Shown here: one piece after another, positions 8,711 to 18,177 of the stretch
How positions within the stretch are numbered: position 1 is the stretch's first letter
Layout of the letters: each line of letters opens with the position of its first letter
Assembly (NCBI GenBank): GCA_965261795.1
Contig: OZ253476.1
Location: forward strand, 2,480,001-2,544,000
Direction: 5' to 3'
DNA: 64,000 nucleotides
Source: CBDCFV01 sp965261795
GTDB taxonomy: Bacteria > Chloroflexota > Dehalococcoidia > Lucifugimonadales > UBA3495
The notes under the pieces: generated by a model
The model's input: the letters and a program-made list of their open reading frames with translations, nothing else
The model's database searches: none
What the model was told of the DNA's origin: nothing
Program-made: the position numbers and the translations under genes

Positions 8711-10654
8711 ATGGCCGCCTATTTTCGGATTGCACAACTCCCGGTAGTCATCGCGTTATTGCTAGTTTTTTCGATTGCGGTAGCGTGCGGAGGCTCGGCC
8801 CCCGCGGAGCCGGCGGAAAAACCGATGGCAAAGGAAGCCGAAAAGTCGGCGGCCGCTCCAACAGACGTAATGAAGGAGCAAGTTAAGGAAGCCGAAAAGC
8901 CAGCCATGGAAAAAGAATCAATGAAGGAGGAAGCCACGGACGCGCCAATGGCATCGCCTTTGGCAGCCTACTTTGATGACTTTCCGCAGGCCGGGGTCGA
9001 CGGTGTCCCCGAATCAGTCGGGAAGATGACGATGGTGTGGCAGAGCTGGGGCACCAGCGAGGTCAATCCCTGGACGTTGTCCAGCGTCGCCTACCTCAAC
9101 GACCAGTTCAATCTCACGCTGTTCAGGCAGCACCCCAACGGTGAACTGGCGCCCATGTGGGGCACTGAATGGTCGCAGGATGAGCAGGGTGTCACCGTCA
9201 AGCTGAATCCCAACGCCAAGTTTCAGGACGGGACACCCGCGGACGCAGAAGCCCTCAAGAAGAATCTCTTGGGCATCACTAACCAGTTGCCCGAAGCAGT
9301 GGCGGCGGGTTATGACAAGCCGGTGTGGAATTCTGGCCGGGTCAAGGAACACATCGACGATATCCAAGTTATCAGCCCCACCGAGATATACTTCAAGACC
9401 CCAGGCCCCGATCCCATCTGGATGTGGGTAATCGGCGGAAACGGCTACCACGTTGTATGGTTTTCCAACCCCGACCAGATGTTGAAGGGGTCCGAAGCCT
9501 TCCTGCAAAACTTGCCCGACGTGGGGGCAGGTCCGCTCCGAATCACTGATTGGGACCCGGGCAACAGGTTGGTCCTGGAACGGTGGGACGACTTCTGGGC
9601 CGACTACCCTTGGTACCACAAGCCGCAGTACTCGGAATTGGAGAACCTTCTGGTGTCTGACCATGCCGCTAGGTTCGCTCTGCTTAAGAGTAAGCAGGCC
9701 GACGTGGTCTACTACGTCACCTGGCCTCTGGCCAAAGACCTGGACAGATCCGAAGATACCCAGCGCGGCGTGAACCCTGGGAACGGTGACCTTTGGACCC
9801 AGCAGTACAAAGCCAACGGGATGCTGGTCCTGGACTTCTACCTGCCCATGATTCTCCGGGAGTCTCAGAAGCAGCCCAGCATGGACGCATGGGGCGCGGA
9901 AGTGACTCCTTGGGAATACCCGTCGGAGTACGTGGACCATCCGACATTGGACGTGCGGGTGCGGGAAGCCCTGAGCATGGCCATCGACCGCAAAGAGCTT
10001 TCGAGAGGCCCCCACTTCGGCTTCTCCTTCCCTATCGGTTCCATCTTTCACCACCAGTCGATTGGCTCACGGGAAGACGTGGTGCTGACGCCACCGCCCT
10101 TTGACCCCGAAAAGGCCAAGGCGTTAATGGTCGAGGCCGGTTACGCGGACGGGTTTGAGATGCCGGGACACTTCGGCCAGTTTGCCGGACGGCCCGGAAT
10201 CATTGAAACGGTGGATTTCATCGCCAGTGCTTGGGATAAGTACCTCGGTGTCAAAGTGGTTTGGAAGGAATTCGATCCTTCTGAGTTCGTCAAGGGATTC
10301 GGACGTGCGCCGGAGCCACAGCCGTTAGTACGGGTACCAGTGGACGTGAAAACATGGGGCCGGCAGGACCACAGCCTCAGGGAACTCCTGTACTACCGCA
10401 GCAACTCGGTGTATATCGGTACCGCCGATGACGGTATCGAACAGACCATATACGACGCAACGGAGACCTTCGATCCGGTAAAACTCGAACCGAAGATGCA
10501 CAAGGCTGAGGACGACATCCTGGCCCTGAAAGAGACCTTCCCCTTGTACGGGATGAACCTTGTATGGGGTTATACCGACCGTGTGTTGACCCACCCAACG
10601 GTGGAGGCATCGCCGCACCCCAAGCACGTTGATCTGATCGTCCTCAGGGACTGA
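8711..10654 (+). CDS. Family-5 extracellular solute-binding lipoprotein (peptide/nickel type)
   Basis: 647 residues. A signal peptide with lipobox (IAVACGG) predicts a lipid-anchored protein outside the membrane. A tether of about 60 residues rich in Lys, Glu, Ala and Pro follows (EKPMAKEAEKSAAAPTDVMK), then the SBP_bac_5 fold (LNPNAKFQDGTPADAEALKK; DVRVREALSMAIDRKEL). These proteins deliver oligopeptides or other amphipathic solutes to a DppBC-type permease. The two permease genes follow on the same strand. Substrate cannot be told from sequence. Confidence 0.85.
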   Translation: MAAYFRIAQLPVVIALLLVFSIAVACGGSAPAEPAEKPMAKEAEKSAAAPTDVMKEQVKEAEKPAMEKESMKEEATDAPMASPLAAYFDDFPQAGVDGVPESVGKMTMVWQSWGTSEVNPWTLSSVAYLNDQFNLTLFRQHPNGELAPMWGTEWSQDEQGVTVKLNPNAKFQDGTPADAEALKKNLLGITNQLPEAVAAGYDKPVWNSGRVKEHIDDIQVISPTEIYFKTPGPDPIWMWVIGGNGYHVVWFSNPDQMLKGSEAFLQNLPDVGAGPLRITDWDPGNRLVLERWDDFWADYPWYHKPQYSELENLLVSDHAARFALLKSKQADVVYYVTWPLAKDLDRSEDTQRGVNPGNGDLWTQQYKANGMLVLDFYLPMILRESQKQPSMDAWGAEVTPWEYPSEYVDHPTLDVRVREALSMAIDRKELSRGPHFGFSFPIGSIFHHQSIGSREDVVLTPPPFDPEKAKALMVEAGYADGFEMPGHFGQFAGRPGIIETVDFIASAWDKYLGVKVVWKEFDPSEFVKGFGRAPEPQPLVRVPVDVKTWGRQDHSLRELLYYRSNSVYIGTADDGIEQTIYDATETFDPVKLEPKMHKAEDDILALKETFPLYGMNLVWGYTDRVLTHPTVEASPHPKHVDLIVLRD

Positions 10655-10705
10655 CCATCACCGGGGTTAAGTGATCTGCAAATCCATCAGACATTCGCTG
10701 GTGGT

Positions 10706-10736
10706 TCGGTGGCACCGGCAAGACTGGTGCCACCGA
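10706..10736 (+). other. Intercistronic stem-loop between binding protein and permease genes
   Basis: TCGGTGGCACC and GGTGCCACCGA form a perfect 11-bp stem around a 9-base loop. No T-run follows, so it is not a classical terminator. Such stems behind a binding-protein gene often protect the upstream mRNA and let the binding protein be made in excess over the permeases. That role is inferred. Confidence 0.55.
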
Positions 10737-10830
10737 TGGCATAAAACGCTACAAGCTTAACTCCGCCCTCTTTCCGATTCCATCATCGCATGGATTGGTC
10801 CAAGACTGAGTCGACACGCGGGAGCAACAC

Positions 10831-11766
10831 GTGGGACGCTACGTCTTAAGAAGGGTATTACAGGGTGTTATCACGCTGTACATAATCACTCTGGCCGTTT
10901 TCTTCATGTTGCGCGTGGGTGGCGGCAATCCCATCGTGCACATGCTCCCCCCCGACGCGTCTCCCTTGGACTTGCAGTTGATGACGGAGGCGTACGGGTT
11001 CGACAAGCCTCTGCACCACCAATACTGGATATTTAATAGGAATCTGGTCCAAGGCGACTTGGGCGATTCTCTGGGTTGGGACAAGCGCCCCGCCGTTGAC
11101 GTGGTCTTCGAGCGGTTGCCTGCTACCCTGCAACTAAGCGGCGCGGCGTTGGCGTGGGCGGTAGTCGTAGGTGTTGCCCTGGGGGCGCTCTCAGCTGCCA
11201 AGCCCGACACCATCTTTGACAGGATTGGCAAGGTGGTGGCGATCATAGCCCAATCGATGCCCGTTTTTTGGGTGGGGCTGCTAATGATCTTGGCGTTCAG
11301 CGTCTACCTTGAGTGGCTGCAATACGGAGGCGGAATTGAACGCCTTGGATACCGGGGCCTTATCCTGCCCGCGGTAACGCTGGGGTTCTTCCTGATAGCG
11401 TCCCACATGCGGATAGTGCGCTCCACCATGCTTGAGGTGCTGGAGTCGGACTACATTAAGATGGTTCGCGCCAAGGGACTGCCTACGAGAATGGTGCTGT
11501 GGAAGCACGCTTTCAAGAACGCGTCCATACCGGTGTTCACCCTGTTCTTCGTGAACTTCGCCGGCCTTATCTCCGGAGCAGTCGTAACCGAGACGATATT
11601 TGCTTGGCCGGGGGTGGGGAGGCTGTTGGTGGAATCGCTCCTAGTGCGGGACTACCCAACAACCCAAGCGATAGTGTTTTTTGTCGCCTCGCTCATTCTG
11701 TTCGTTAATATCTTCGTAGATATCACCTACGCTTGGTTGGACCCCCGCATTCGTATAGTACGGTAG
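10831..11766 (+). CDS. DppB-type ABC transporter permease
   Basis: 311 residues, the usual length for this family. An N-terminal membrane helix (ITLYIITLAVFFMLRVGG) is followed by the family's periplasmic segment, then five further helices. The EAA loop that docks the ATPase is at about 215-235 (RAKGLPTRMVLWKHAFKNAS). It starts at GTG (10831) with GGGAG about 7 bases ahead. It forms the inner-membrane channel with the DppC-type gene that begins 15 bp downstream. No ATPase gene lies nearby. Confidence 0.88.
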   Translation: MGRYVLRRVLQGVITLYIITLAVFFMLRVGGGNPIVHMLPPDASPLDLQLMTEAYGFDKPLHHQYWIFNRNLVQGDLGDSLGWDKRPAVDVVFERLPATLQLSGAALAWAVVVGVALGALSAAKPDTIFDRIGKVVAIIAQSMPVFWVGLLMILAFSVYLEWLQYGGGIERLGYRGLILPAVTLGFFLIASHMRIVRSTMLEVLESDYIKMVRAKGLPTRMVLWKHAFKNASIPVFTLFFVNFAGLISGAVVTETIFAWPGVGRLLVESLLVRDYPTTQAIVFFVASLILFVNIFVDITYAWLDPRIRIVR

Positions 11767-11781
11767 CATGGAGGTAGCAGA

Positions 11782-12681
11782 GTGACGCTAAGAGCCACGG
11801 AAGGGGAAATGGCCATAGCCCCGGCGATAGGAAGGGCGCGGCGCGTCTCTTCGTTGGCTAGGCGAGGGTGGACCCCTTTTCGGGGCGCACCCAAGCTCTC
11901 AATAATCTTCCTTGTCATTGCATTAGCGTGTGCTATCTTTGCCGGGGCAATCTCCCCGTTCAATCCGATTGAGGTTACCCCTGACATACTCCAGGCACCC
12001 AGTTCCACGCACTGGCTGGGTACCGACATGCAGGGAAGGGACGCGCTGACCCGGGTGATTTACGGAGCGCAGATATCGGTGAAGGTGGCGTTGGCCTCTG
12101 TGGCGTTGGCGGCTGTGTTCGGCACCATCATCGCACTGCTGAGCGGCGTGTTCCGGGGATGGGTAGACACCGTTCTGATGCGGTTTACCGATGGATTCCT
12201 GGCTCTGCCCTCGTTGATGGTGGCGTTGGTGGTCATCTCCATCCTGGGCCCGAGCATCATCAACGTGATACTTGTCATAGGTCTCACTCGATGGATGAGC
12301 TACGCTCGGGTGATACGGGGGGAAGTGCTGAAGTTGATGGAGATGGACTTCGTGCGTCTGGCCCACGTGGCGGGAGCGAGCAGGTACCGCATCATGGTGC
12401 GACATGTGCTACCCAACATCGCCAACACCTTGCTGGTGCTGGTGACGCTTGAGGTGGGACTGGCAGTGATAGTGGAGTCGTCGTTGAGCTTCCTTGGTTT
12501 CGGCGTCCCCAGGCCTTTGCCGTCCTGGGGCAGCATGCTCAGGGATGCGCAGGAGTTCATCTACATCACGTGGTGGCTGCCGGTTTTCCCGGGGCTGGCC
12601 ATTACCTTCCTGGTGATGTCGTGCAACCTGACCGGCGACTGGCTGCGGGACCGTCTGGACCCCACCAGGCGCCAACTGTGA
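11782..12681 (+). CDS. DppC-type ABC transporter permease
   Basis: 299 residues. An N-terminal helix (KLSIIFLVIALACAIFAGAI) precedes the conserved HWLGTDMQGRDALTRVIYGA segment typical of DppC proteins. The EAA loop is VAGASRYRIMVRHVLPNIAN, and the end SCNLTGDWLRDRLDPT is characteristic. GTG start after GGAGG; an in-frame ATG at 11809 is an alternative. It pairs with the preceding permease. A terminator lies 66 bp after the stop, closing a three-gene operon with no ATPase component. Confidence 0.88.
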   Translation: MTLRATEGEMAIAPAIGRARRVSSLARRGWTPFRGAPKLSIIFLVIALACAIFAGAISPFNPIEVTPDILQAPSSTHWLGTDMQGRDALTRVIYGAQISVKVALASVALAAVFGTIIALLSGVFRGWVDTVLMRFTDGFLALPSLMVALVVISILGPSIINVILVIGLTRWMSYARVIRGEVLKLMEMDFVRLAHVAGASRYRIMVRHVLPNIANTLLVLVTLEVGLAVIVESSLSFLGFGVPRPLPSWGSMLRDAQEFIYITWWLPVFPGLAITFLVMSCNLTGDWLRDRLDPTRRQL

Positions 12682-12747
12682 TGTTGGTTACAACCGCCAC
12701 TGGCGGTCTCACGCAACAAAGTAATTTCCCGCCACTCGGATTAATAT

Positions 12748-12796
12748 AAGCCCGGGAGATCGCCGTAAATCGGCAAACCTTCCGGGCTTCTTTTTT
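12748..12796 (+). terminator. Rho-independent terminator after importer operon
   Basis: AAGCCCGG (12748-12755) pairs with CCGGGCTT (12782-12789), with a smaller nested GCCG-TAAAT-CGGC stem between them, and CTTTTTT follows. It closes the plus-strand operon. The opposing minus-strand NHL gene ends at 12917. Confidence 0.75.
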
Positions 12797-12916
12797 ACCG
12801 CCGCCACGGCGCAATCCGCAATCGTCACGATGCGGAAGCGGAGGCGGTCCTTGTGGTTGCCTTGGATGGTACGAGGCGGGGACAACCCCGCCGACCCAGC
12901 AAGAAGTACGATTGCC

Positions 12917-13753
12917 TTAAGATACCTTAGTGAACCTTTGCAACCGTTGATTGGCCGTGTCCACCGCGTAAAGGTCTCCCTTGGAGTTGGTGTATACGTT
13001 GTGACCGTTCTCGAAAGTGCGCCCGCGCGCCACTAGCTCTCCATCCAGTGTGAGTATGCTGAGCCTGGGCACTTGGTCTGTAACGTAAACCATCTGGTTG
13101 TTGTCGATGTGCACGCCCATGGGCGACTTGAAGTCGGTCCACTGCTCCAGGAACGTGCCGTCGCCGTTGAACACCTGCACCCGGTGGTTTTCCCGGTCAC
13201 AGACGTATATCCTGCCGTCGTTGGCTACCCTGATACTGTGCGGTACTCTGAACTCCCCCGGCCCGCTGCCCGGAGAGCCGAAAGAACCGACGTAATCTCC
13301 CGCTGCGGTGAACCGGTGGACGCAAGAGTTGCCGTACCCGTCAGAAATGTAGATGTCGTCGGATGGGCCAACGGCAATGTCGGAGGGGTGGTTGAACGGG
13401 GCCTGCAACGCCGCCCGGTACCGGTTGCCCAGTGCCATAAGGACTTCACCCTCGGTGGTGCATTTCAACACTTGGTGCGCGTCCCGGTCGGCCAAGTACA
13501 CGCTATCGTCGGGGCCTATGTAAATGTGATGCGCGTCCTCCAGCAGCCCATCCCGCCGGGGCCACGCTGACAAAAACTGTCCGTCGGGCCCGAACACCAG
13601 GACCGGAGGCCCAAGCCGCTGGAACACATACACCCGGTCATTCGAATCGACAGCCACCGCGCTGGGGTTCTGGAACTGGACCCCGACAGGCAACTTCGCC
13701 CAACCGGCCTCATACTCGTACACAAAGTCGCCCATCCCAATGGTTATCGCCAT
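12917..13753 (-). CDS. NHL-repeat six-bladed beta-propeller protein
   Basis: 278 residues from the ATG at 13753, which has GGGAGAA about 7 bases upstream. Repeated blades of the type PSAVAVDSNDRVYVFQRLG, PSDIAVGPSDDIYISDGYGN, PHSIRVANDGRIYVCDRENH and AVDTANQRLQRF run the length of the protein. This is the NHL fold also used by peptidylamidoglycolate lyases. There is no signal peptide. It is the last gene of the minus-strand importer operon, 16 bp after the DppC-type gene, so it may act on or sense the imported substrate. The specific function is unknown. Confidence 0.75.
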   Translation of the reverse strand: MAITIGMGDFVYEYEAGWAKLPVGVQFQNPSAVAVDSNDRVYVFQRLGPPVLVFGPDGQFLSAWPRRDGLLEDAHHIYIGPDDSVYLADRDAHQVLKCTTEGEVLMALGNRYRAALQAPFNHPSDIAVGPSDDIYISDGYGNSCVHRFTAAGDYVGSFGSPGSGPGEFRVPHSIRVANDGRIYVCDRENHRVQVFNGDGTFLEQWTDFKSPMGVHIDNNQMVYVTDQVPRLSILTLDGELVARGRTFENGHNVYTNSKGDLYAVDTANQRLQRFTKVS

Positions 13754-13769
13754 TAGTTGTTCTCCCGAT

Positions 13770-14675
13770 TTAAGTCCCCCGGAGCCTGGGGTCGAGGACG
13801 TCGCGTAGCGCATCGCCGAGAAGGTTGACGCCGAACACTGCGAGAGAGAGAGCTACGCCAGGAGCAATCGCCAGCCAAGGTGCGTCCTTGATATATGCGA
13901 TACCACCCTCAGCCAACATTCCGCCCCAACTCGGGACATCTGGTGGCACGCCAACTCCAAGGAAGGTTAATGTGGCTTCGACAATTATCGCGTAGCCTAG
14001 ATTAAGGGTGAACAAGATAATAAAGATAGCCATGCAATTCGGGATGATGTGGCGAATGACGATGCGCATGTCACCGGCACCCACAGCTCTTGCGGCCAAC
14101 ACGTAGTCCATCTCTTTCAATGCTAACGCCTGGGAGCGCACAGTTCTTATGGCGCTGGGGGCTAAAACCAAGACTAGCGCAAATATAATATTGTTTACGG
14201 AAGAACCCAGAACGGCCATGATCGCTAAGCCAAGGATGATCCCCGGGAAGGCTATGAAAGCGTCAACAAACCGTTGGACGATGAGGTCGAACTTTCCTCC
14301 GAAATAGGCGCTGACGACGCCTAAGAACGCCCCTGCAGTGATGCCAATTCCAATGCTTACGAGTCCCACATACAGAGATACTCTGCCCCCGTAGAAGAGA
14401 CGGCTTAGTACGTCACGTCCCAGTGAGTCTCCACCCAACCAAAAAGTCATGCTTGGACTAGCAAGAATATTCTGGGCTTGTAGTTTATACGGATCATGGG
14501 GCGAAATCACTGGGGCCAGCAAAGCAATCAAGATAAGGATCAACAGGATTGTCCCGCCAATGGCACCCAGTGGCTTTCGTTTCGAAAAATTGATTGCTGC
14601 CTGGATGTATTGGGGTCGCAAGCGCAATGTCCGGCCAACGTTACCGGCAGAGGCTGGAAATATTCCTCTGAACAT
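13770..14675 (-). CDS. DppC-type ABC transporter permease (second importer)
   Basis: 301 residues. An N-terminal helix (PLGAIGGTILLILILIALLA) is followed by the DppC hallmark FWLGGDSLGRDVLSRLFYGG, an EAA loop AVGAGDMRIVIRHIIPNCMA and the terminal NLLGDALRDVLDPRLRGT. It lies 25 bp downstream of the DppB-type gene on the minus strand and forms the channel with it. The NHL gene follows. There is no ATPase gene in the operon. Confidence 0.88.
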   Translation of the reverse strand: MFRGIFPASAGNVGRTLRLRPQYIQAAINFSKRKPLGAIGGTILLILILIALLAPVISPHDPYKLQAQNILASPSMTFWLGGDSLGRDVLSRLFYGGRVSLYVGLVSIGIGITAGAFLGVVSAYFGGKFDLIVQRFVDAFIAFPGIILGLAIMAVLGSSVNNIIFALVLVLAPSAIRTVRSQALALKEMDYVLAARAVGAGDMRIVIRHIIPNCMAIFIILFTLNLGYAIIVEATLTFLGVGVPPDVPSWGGMLAEGGIAYIKDAPWLAIAPGVALSLAVFGVNLLGDALRDVLDPRLRGT

Positions 14676-14700
14676 TATCGCTCCTGGTTAAGAAAGTCCG

Positions 14701-15654
14701 CTACGCATACCGAATCCGAGGATTCAGCCAGCCGTACAAAAGGTCTACAAAGAGATTAAGGACGAGTACTATCAAGGCAATCATCAAAATGACTGCTTGG
14801 ACCACAGGATAGTCCCGGATGAGAACGCTATCCACAAGCAAGGTTCCTACACCCGGTATTACAAATATGGCTTCTATGACTACCGCTCCACCGAATAAAC
14901 GGCCTAGTTGAAATCCGATGATCGTTATGACAGGTAAGAACGCGTTCTTGACCGCGTGACGCCCGATTACGGCGAGTTCCCGGAGGCCCTTGGAACGGGC
15001 GGTCCTTATGTAGTCTTCGTGCATTACTTCCAGCATCGTAGACCGGGTTAACCGGGCTGCGAATGCGGTATTGAAGTAACCCAATGCCAAGGCAGGGAAG
15101 ATCATCTGTTGCATATTTGTCAGAGGGTTTTCCCAAAGGTTTGCGTAGTTCAACTTGGGTACCCATTCGAAGTAGTTGCCCAGTATAAACAGCACCAAGA
15201 TGCCTACCCAGAAAGTGGGTAGAGCTACTCCGGCTATAGTGAATACTTTGGCTGCGTGGTCGAACCAAGTGTCCTGCTTCACTGCCGAAAGGACACCCAA
15301 TGGAATAGCCACAATATAAGAAATTATGAGGGCCATCACGGCGAGTTGAGTGCTAACCGGGAACCGGTCTCGCATTAATTCGGTAACCGGCACCCGGAAG
15401 AAAAATGACTCGCTGAGGTCCCCCCTAAACATGTCCCCAATCCATGTGCCGTATTGGACGTAGAGAGGTCTATTGGTACCCAGTTTCTCCCGCACCAATT
15501 CTAAGTCTTCTCTAGTGAAACTGCCCTCGGCCCCTCCCAGCATGGCGATGGCCGGGTCGCCCGGCAGTATCCGCATAATTCCGAAAGCTAGGAACGAGGC
15601 CAATACCAATGTCGGGACAAAAAGGGCCAAGCGTTGGATGATGTAGCCCGTCAT
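14701..15654 (-). CDS. DppB-type ABC transporter permease (second importer)
   Basis: 317 residues. The DppB start pattern is present (GYIIQRLALFVPTLVLASFL, then RILPGDPAIAML), with six membrane helices and an EAA loop GLRELAVIGRHAVKNAFLPV. It follows the binding-lipoprotein gene by 143 bp on the minus strand. It is the channel subunit of a family-5 importer for peptides or similar solutes. Confidence 0.88.
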   Translation of the reverse strand: MTGYIIQRLALFVPTLVLASFLAFGIMRILPGDPAIAMLGGAEGSFTREDLELVREKLGTNRPLYVQYGTWIGDMFRGDLSESFFFRVPVTELMRDRFPVSTQLAVMALIISYIVAIPLGVLSAVKQDTWFDHAAKVFTIAGVALPTFWVGILVLFILGNYFEWVPKLNYANLWENPLTNMQQMIFPALALGYFNTAFAARLTRSTMLEVMHEDYIRTARSKGLRELAVIGRHAVKNAFLPVITIIGFQLGRLFGGAVVIEAIFVIPGVGTLLVDSVLIRDYPVVQAVILMIALIVLVLNLFVDLLYGWLNPRIRYA

Positions 15655-15797
15655 ACTTCCCTATCCGCAATAATAATTCTAGACCTAGCTGTCACTGAAT
15701 CCCCTACCCCCGTAAGCATGACTCGAGGGTGGGGATTCAGTAGGGAGATTGGAGCACACCCGCCGTTGCCATGGAAACACGACGAGAAGTATAGATA

Positions 15798-17630
15798 TTA
15801 CGGTTCCAACCAGAGATGCTCAGTGCCCATCCCATACTGCACGGTTTGTCTGGGCACGTAGTTCTTTACCCTGTTGGGCACAATCCAACGGGGATCACCG
15901 TACCAATAGTATTGGATTACGTGATGCTCTCCCTGTCGGATGATAGTCTCCGCTTCTTTGATGAGCGCTTGACGTGCTGCGAGATCCGGCTCCCCTTTTT
16001 GCTTTTCAAAAAGCTCCCTAATCTTCGGATCCTCATAGTCTATGGGATTTCGAGGAGCGCCATCCAAGTAGACGCCCAGCAACACGTCGTCCGGGTCAAC
16101 AATGTTCGGTCCATTATGAACGCTTACAAAGTGGCTGAAGTCAACTCCCTGTTCTGCAGCCACGGTCGCCGCGGTATCGGTAATCTTGATTTCCAGTTCG
16201 ATGTTCAGGGTATCTTTGAGTTGCTGCTTTAATATCACCGGAACGTTCTTGTTAGCCGTGTAGGTATGGTAAGGGGCCACGAACCCATCGGCCAAACCGG
16301 CATCTTCCATGAGACTCTTTGCCTCAGCGATATCGTCCGGGTGTTTTTGAAGCCCCTCCACTCCGATTGGGTCACCCAGGTACAACTCGCCGTCCTTATC
16401 GACGTACCTAAACCCAGGCCAACTGGCAACCTCTTCATCGCTTGACGCCCATTGAGTTCCGGGAAAGAATGGCTGCCCCATTTTGGCGAACCCAAGTTTG
16501 TCTATGTCCGCCAGCTCCTTGCGGTCGATAGCAAGAAAGATGGCTCTCCTAACGCGGGGGTCGTCAAACGGCGGGGCAGTCCATTTCATGTTGACCAAGC
16601 CTTGGAGGGTGAAACCCGGAGGATAAACTACGCCGAGCCCTTTGGCTTCCCATTCTTTCTTGAAAGACACCATATCTGACAAGGGCAATAAAGAACCTCT
16701 ATGAGCGATGTCAACCTGATCAGTATTGAAGGCGGTGACGAATCGGTCTTTGTCTTTAATTATGAACGTGTGTTTTGCATCGACGAAGGGAAGACCTTCC
16801 TTGAAGTAGTTCGGGTTCTTGTCGAATTCCCATCCTTGGCCAAGTTCCTGGCTAACGAATAGAAATGCGCCTGAGCCCACTATATTCCCCGGTTCGTCAA
16901 AAAATTCTTCGCTGTCTGCTCTCCCTTCCAAAACATGCTTAGGCAAGATGGACATGAAATCAATAGCGAGGAAAGGGAGGAAGGCAGCAGGGTTGGGAAA
17001 CTTGGTTCCTACTTTCACTGTCTTGGGGTCTACCGCCTCAGAGCCAGAATAATAAGGCCGGATATTTTTTACCCGTGGCCGTGGAACTCCTTGTTGAATC
17101 ATGCGATCCAAGCTGAATACCACGTCGTCGGCCGTCACCGGCTGGCCGTCGGACCAGTTAGCGTTGTCCCAGATACGGAAAGTAACGCTAAGGCCGTCCT
17201 CCGCCCATTCCCAACTACTAGCCAAATCACCGACTATCGTCTTTTGATCGGTGGGATCGTATAACACCAAGTTATTGAACAAGTCTCGGGACGCACCGGG
17301 TCCGGGGTTGCAGCAAGATTGGTGGAGGTCCCAGTGGTCGGGTAACACCGGCTCAGCATTACGGAGTACACCGCCGGACTTGGCCTCCGACGCGAAAGAT
17401 TCCCAAGGTTTAGCCTCGGCAGACGCCATCACTCCGGGAGTGGGAACGTCAATCGTGGCTATGGGTTCAGTAGTAGCAACTGGAGCTGTGGTGGGAACAC
17501 TTTGTGATTCGGCGGTGGGTGTGGCAGTCGGCTCGGCGGTAGCCCCGCCACAGGAAATCGTGAGCACCAATGCTAAGGTAAACAAGGTAGTAACAATATT
17601 TCGGACATGCAACCATGACTTCATGGACAT
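15798..17630 (-). CDS. Family-5 extracellular solute-binding lipoprotein (second importer)
   Basis: 610 residues. A signal peptide ends in a lipobox (LVLTISCGG). A Thr/Pro/Ala tether follows (TAEPTATPTAESQSVPTTAP), then the SBP_bac_5 fold (WSDGQPVTADDVVFSLDRMI; DPRVRRAIFLAIDRKELADI). The tether differs completely from the Lys/Glu tether of the other binding protein in this window, and the sequences are only distantly related. It is the first gene of a minus-strand operon with two permeases and an NHL protein. Confidence 0.85.
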   Translation of the reverse strand: MSMKSWLHVRNIVTTLFTLALVLTISCGGATAEPTATPTAESQSVPTTAPVATTEPIATIDVPTPGVMASAEAKPWESFASEAKSGGVLRNAEPVLPDHWDLHQSCCNPGPGASRDLFNNLVLYDPTDQKTIVGDLASSWEWAEDGLSVTFRIWDNANWSDGQPVTADDVVFSLDRMIQQGVPRPRVKNIRPYYSGSEAVDPKTVKVGTKFPNPAAFLPFLAIDFMSILPKHVLEGRADSEEFFDEPGNIVGSGAFLFVSQELGQGWEFDKNPNYFKEGLPFVDAKHTFIIKDKDRFVTAFNTDQVDIAHRGSLLPLSDMVSFKKEWEAKGLGVVYPPGFTLQGLVNMKWTAPPFDDPRVRRAIFLAIDRKELADIDKLGFAKMGQPFFPGTQWASSDEEVASWPGFRYVDKDGELYLGDPIGVEGLQKHPDDIAEAKSLMEDAGLADGFVAPYHTYTANKNVPVILKQQLKDTLNIELEIKITDTAATVAAEQGVDFSHFVSVHNGPNIVDPDDVLLGVYLDGAPRNPIDYEDPKIRELFEKQKGEPDLAARQALIKEAETIIRQGEHHVIQYYWYGDPRWIVPNRVKNYVPRQTVQYGMGTEHLWLEP

Positions 17631-18177
17631 TTCTTGCCTCCGTTATCGAACGACCCAGATAAGCACTCTCTGCATACCTATAGAAGGTTAACCAATCGGC
17701 ATAGTACGCAGGCGCAACTGGAAAGTCAATCTTCCTTTAATATTTCGACTCAATATGAACCCTGGTTACGTATTTTTCAAACATGCCAATATTACAATGC
17801 ACGATATTCGTAATATGATGCCAACTTCAGGTCGATCCAAAGAATATCTAAATACGAATACAAGCCGCCTATATATAGGGAGTCACGATTCAAAAATACA
17901 GAAGCGCGGATATAGACTTCGGAGGTAGTTGGTTGCAAGTCCCTCCTATAGTCGAGAATGCACCCAGGGAAATCACAACAGCTTCAAATTTTACAGTGGG
18001 TGCTGGTGGTCAGGATTGTGTTCGAGTATTGCTTGAGACCGGCGGAAGATATAATTGCTTTGGCACTTTCCAATCGGCATGAGCTACGCGGCGTCAACAT
18101 CGTTCCTGCGCGGGGAATCACGGTGTTACTATCTAATCGAGCGTTGTCATCACGTTATTAAAACAGGTGACCCAAAA
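17631..18177. other. AT-rich divergent intergenic region
   Basis: 547 bp between the divergently transcribed binding-protein gene and the dienelactone hydrolase gene. Bases 17730-17900 are distinctly AT-rich (for example ATATATAG near 17870). No convincing gene is present. It presumably holds the promoters for both directions, but I could not fix a single best pair. Confidence 0.4.
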
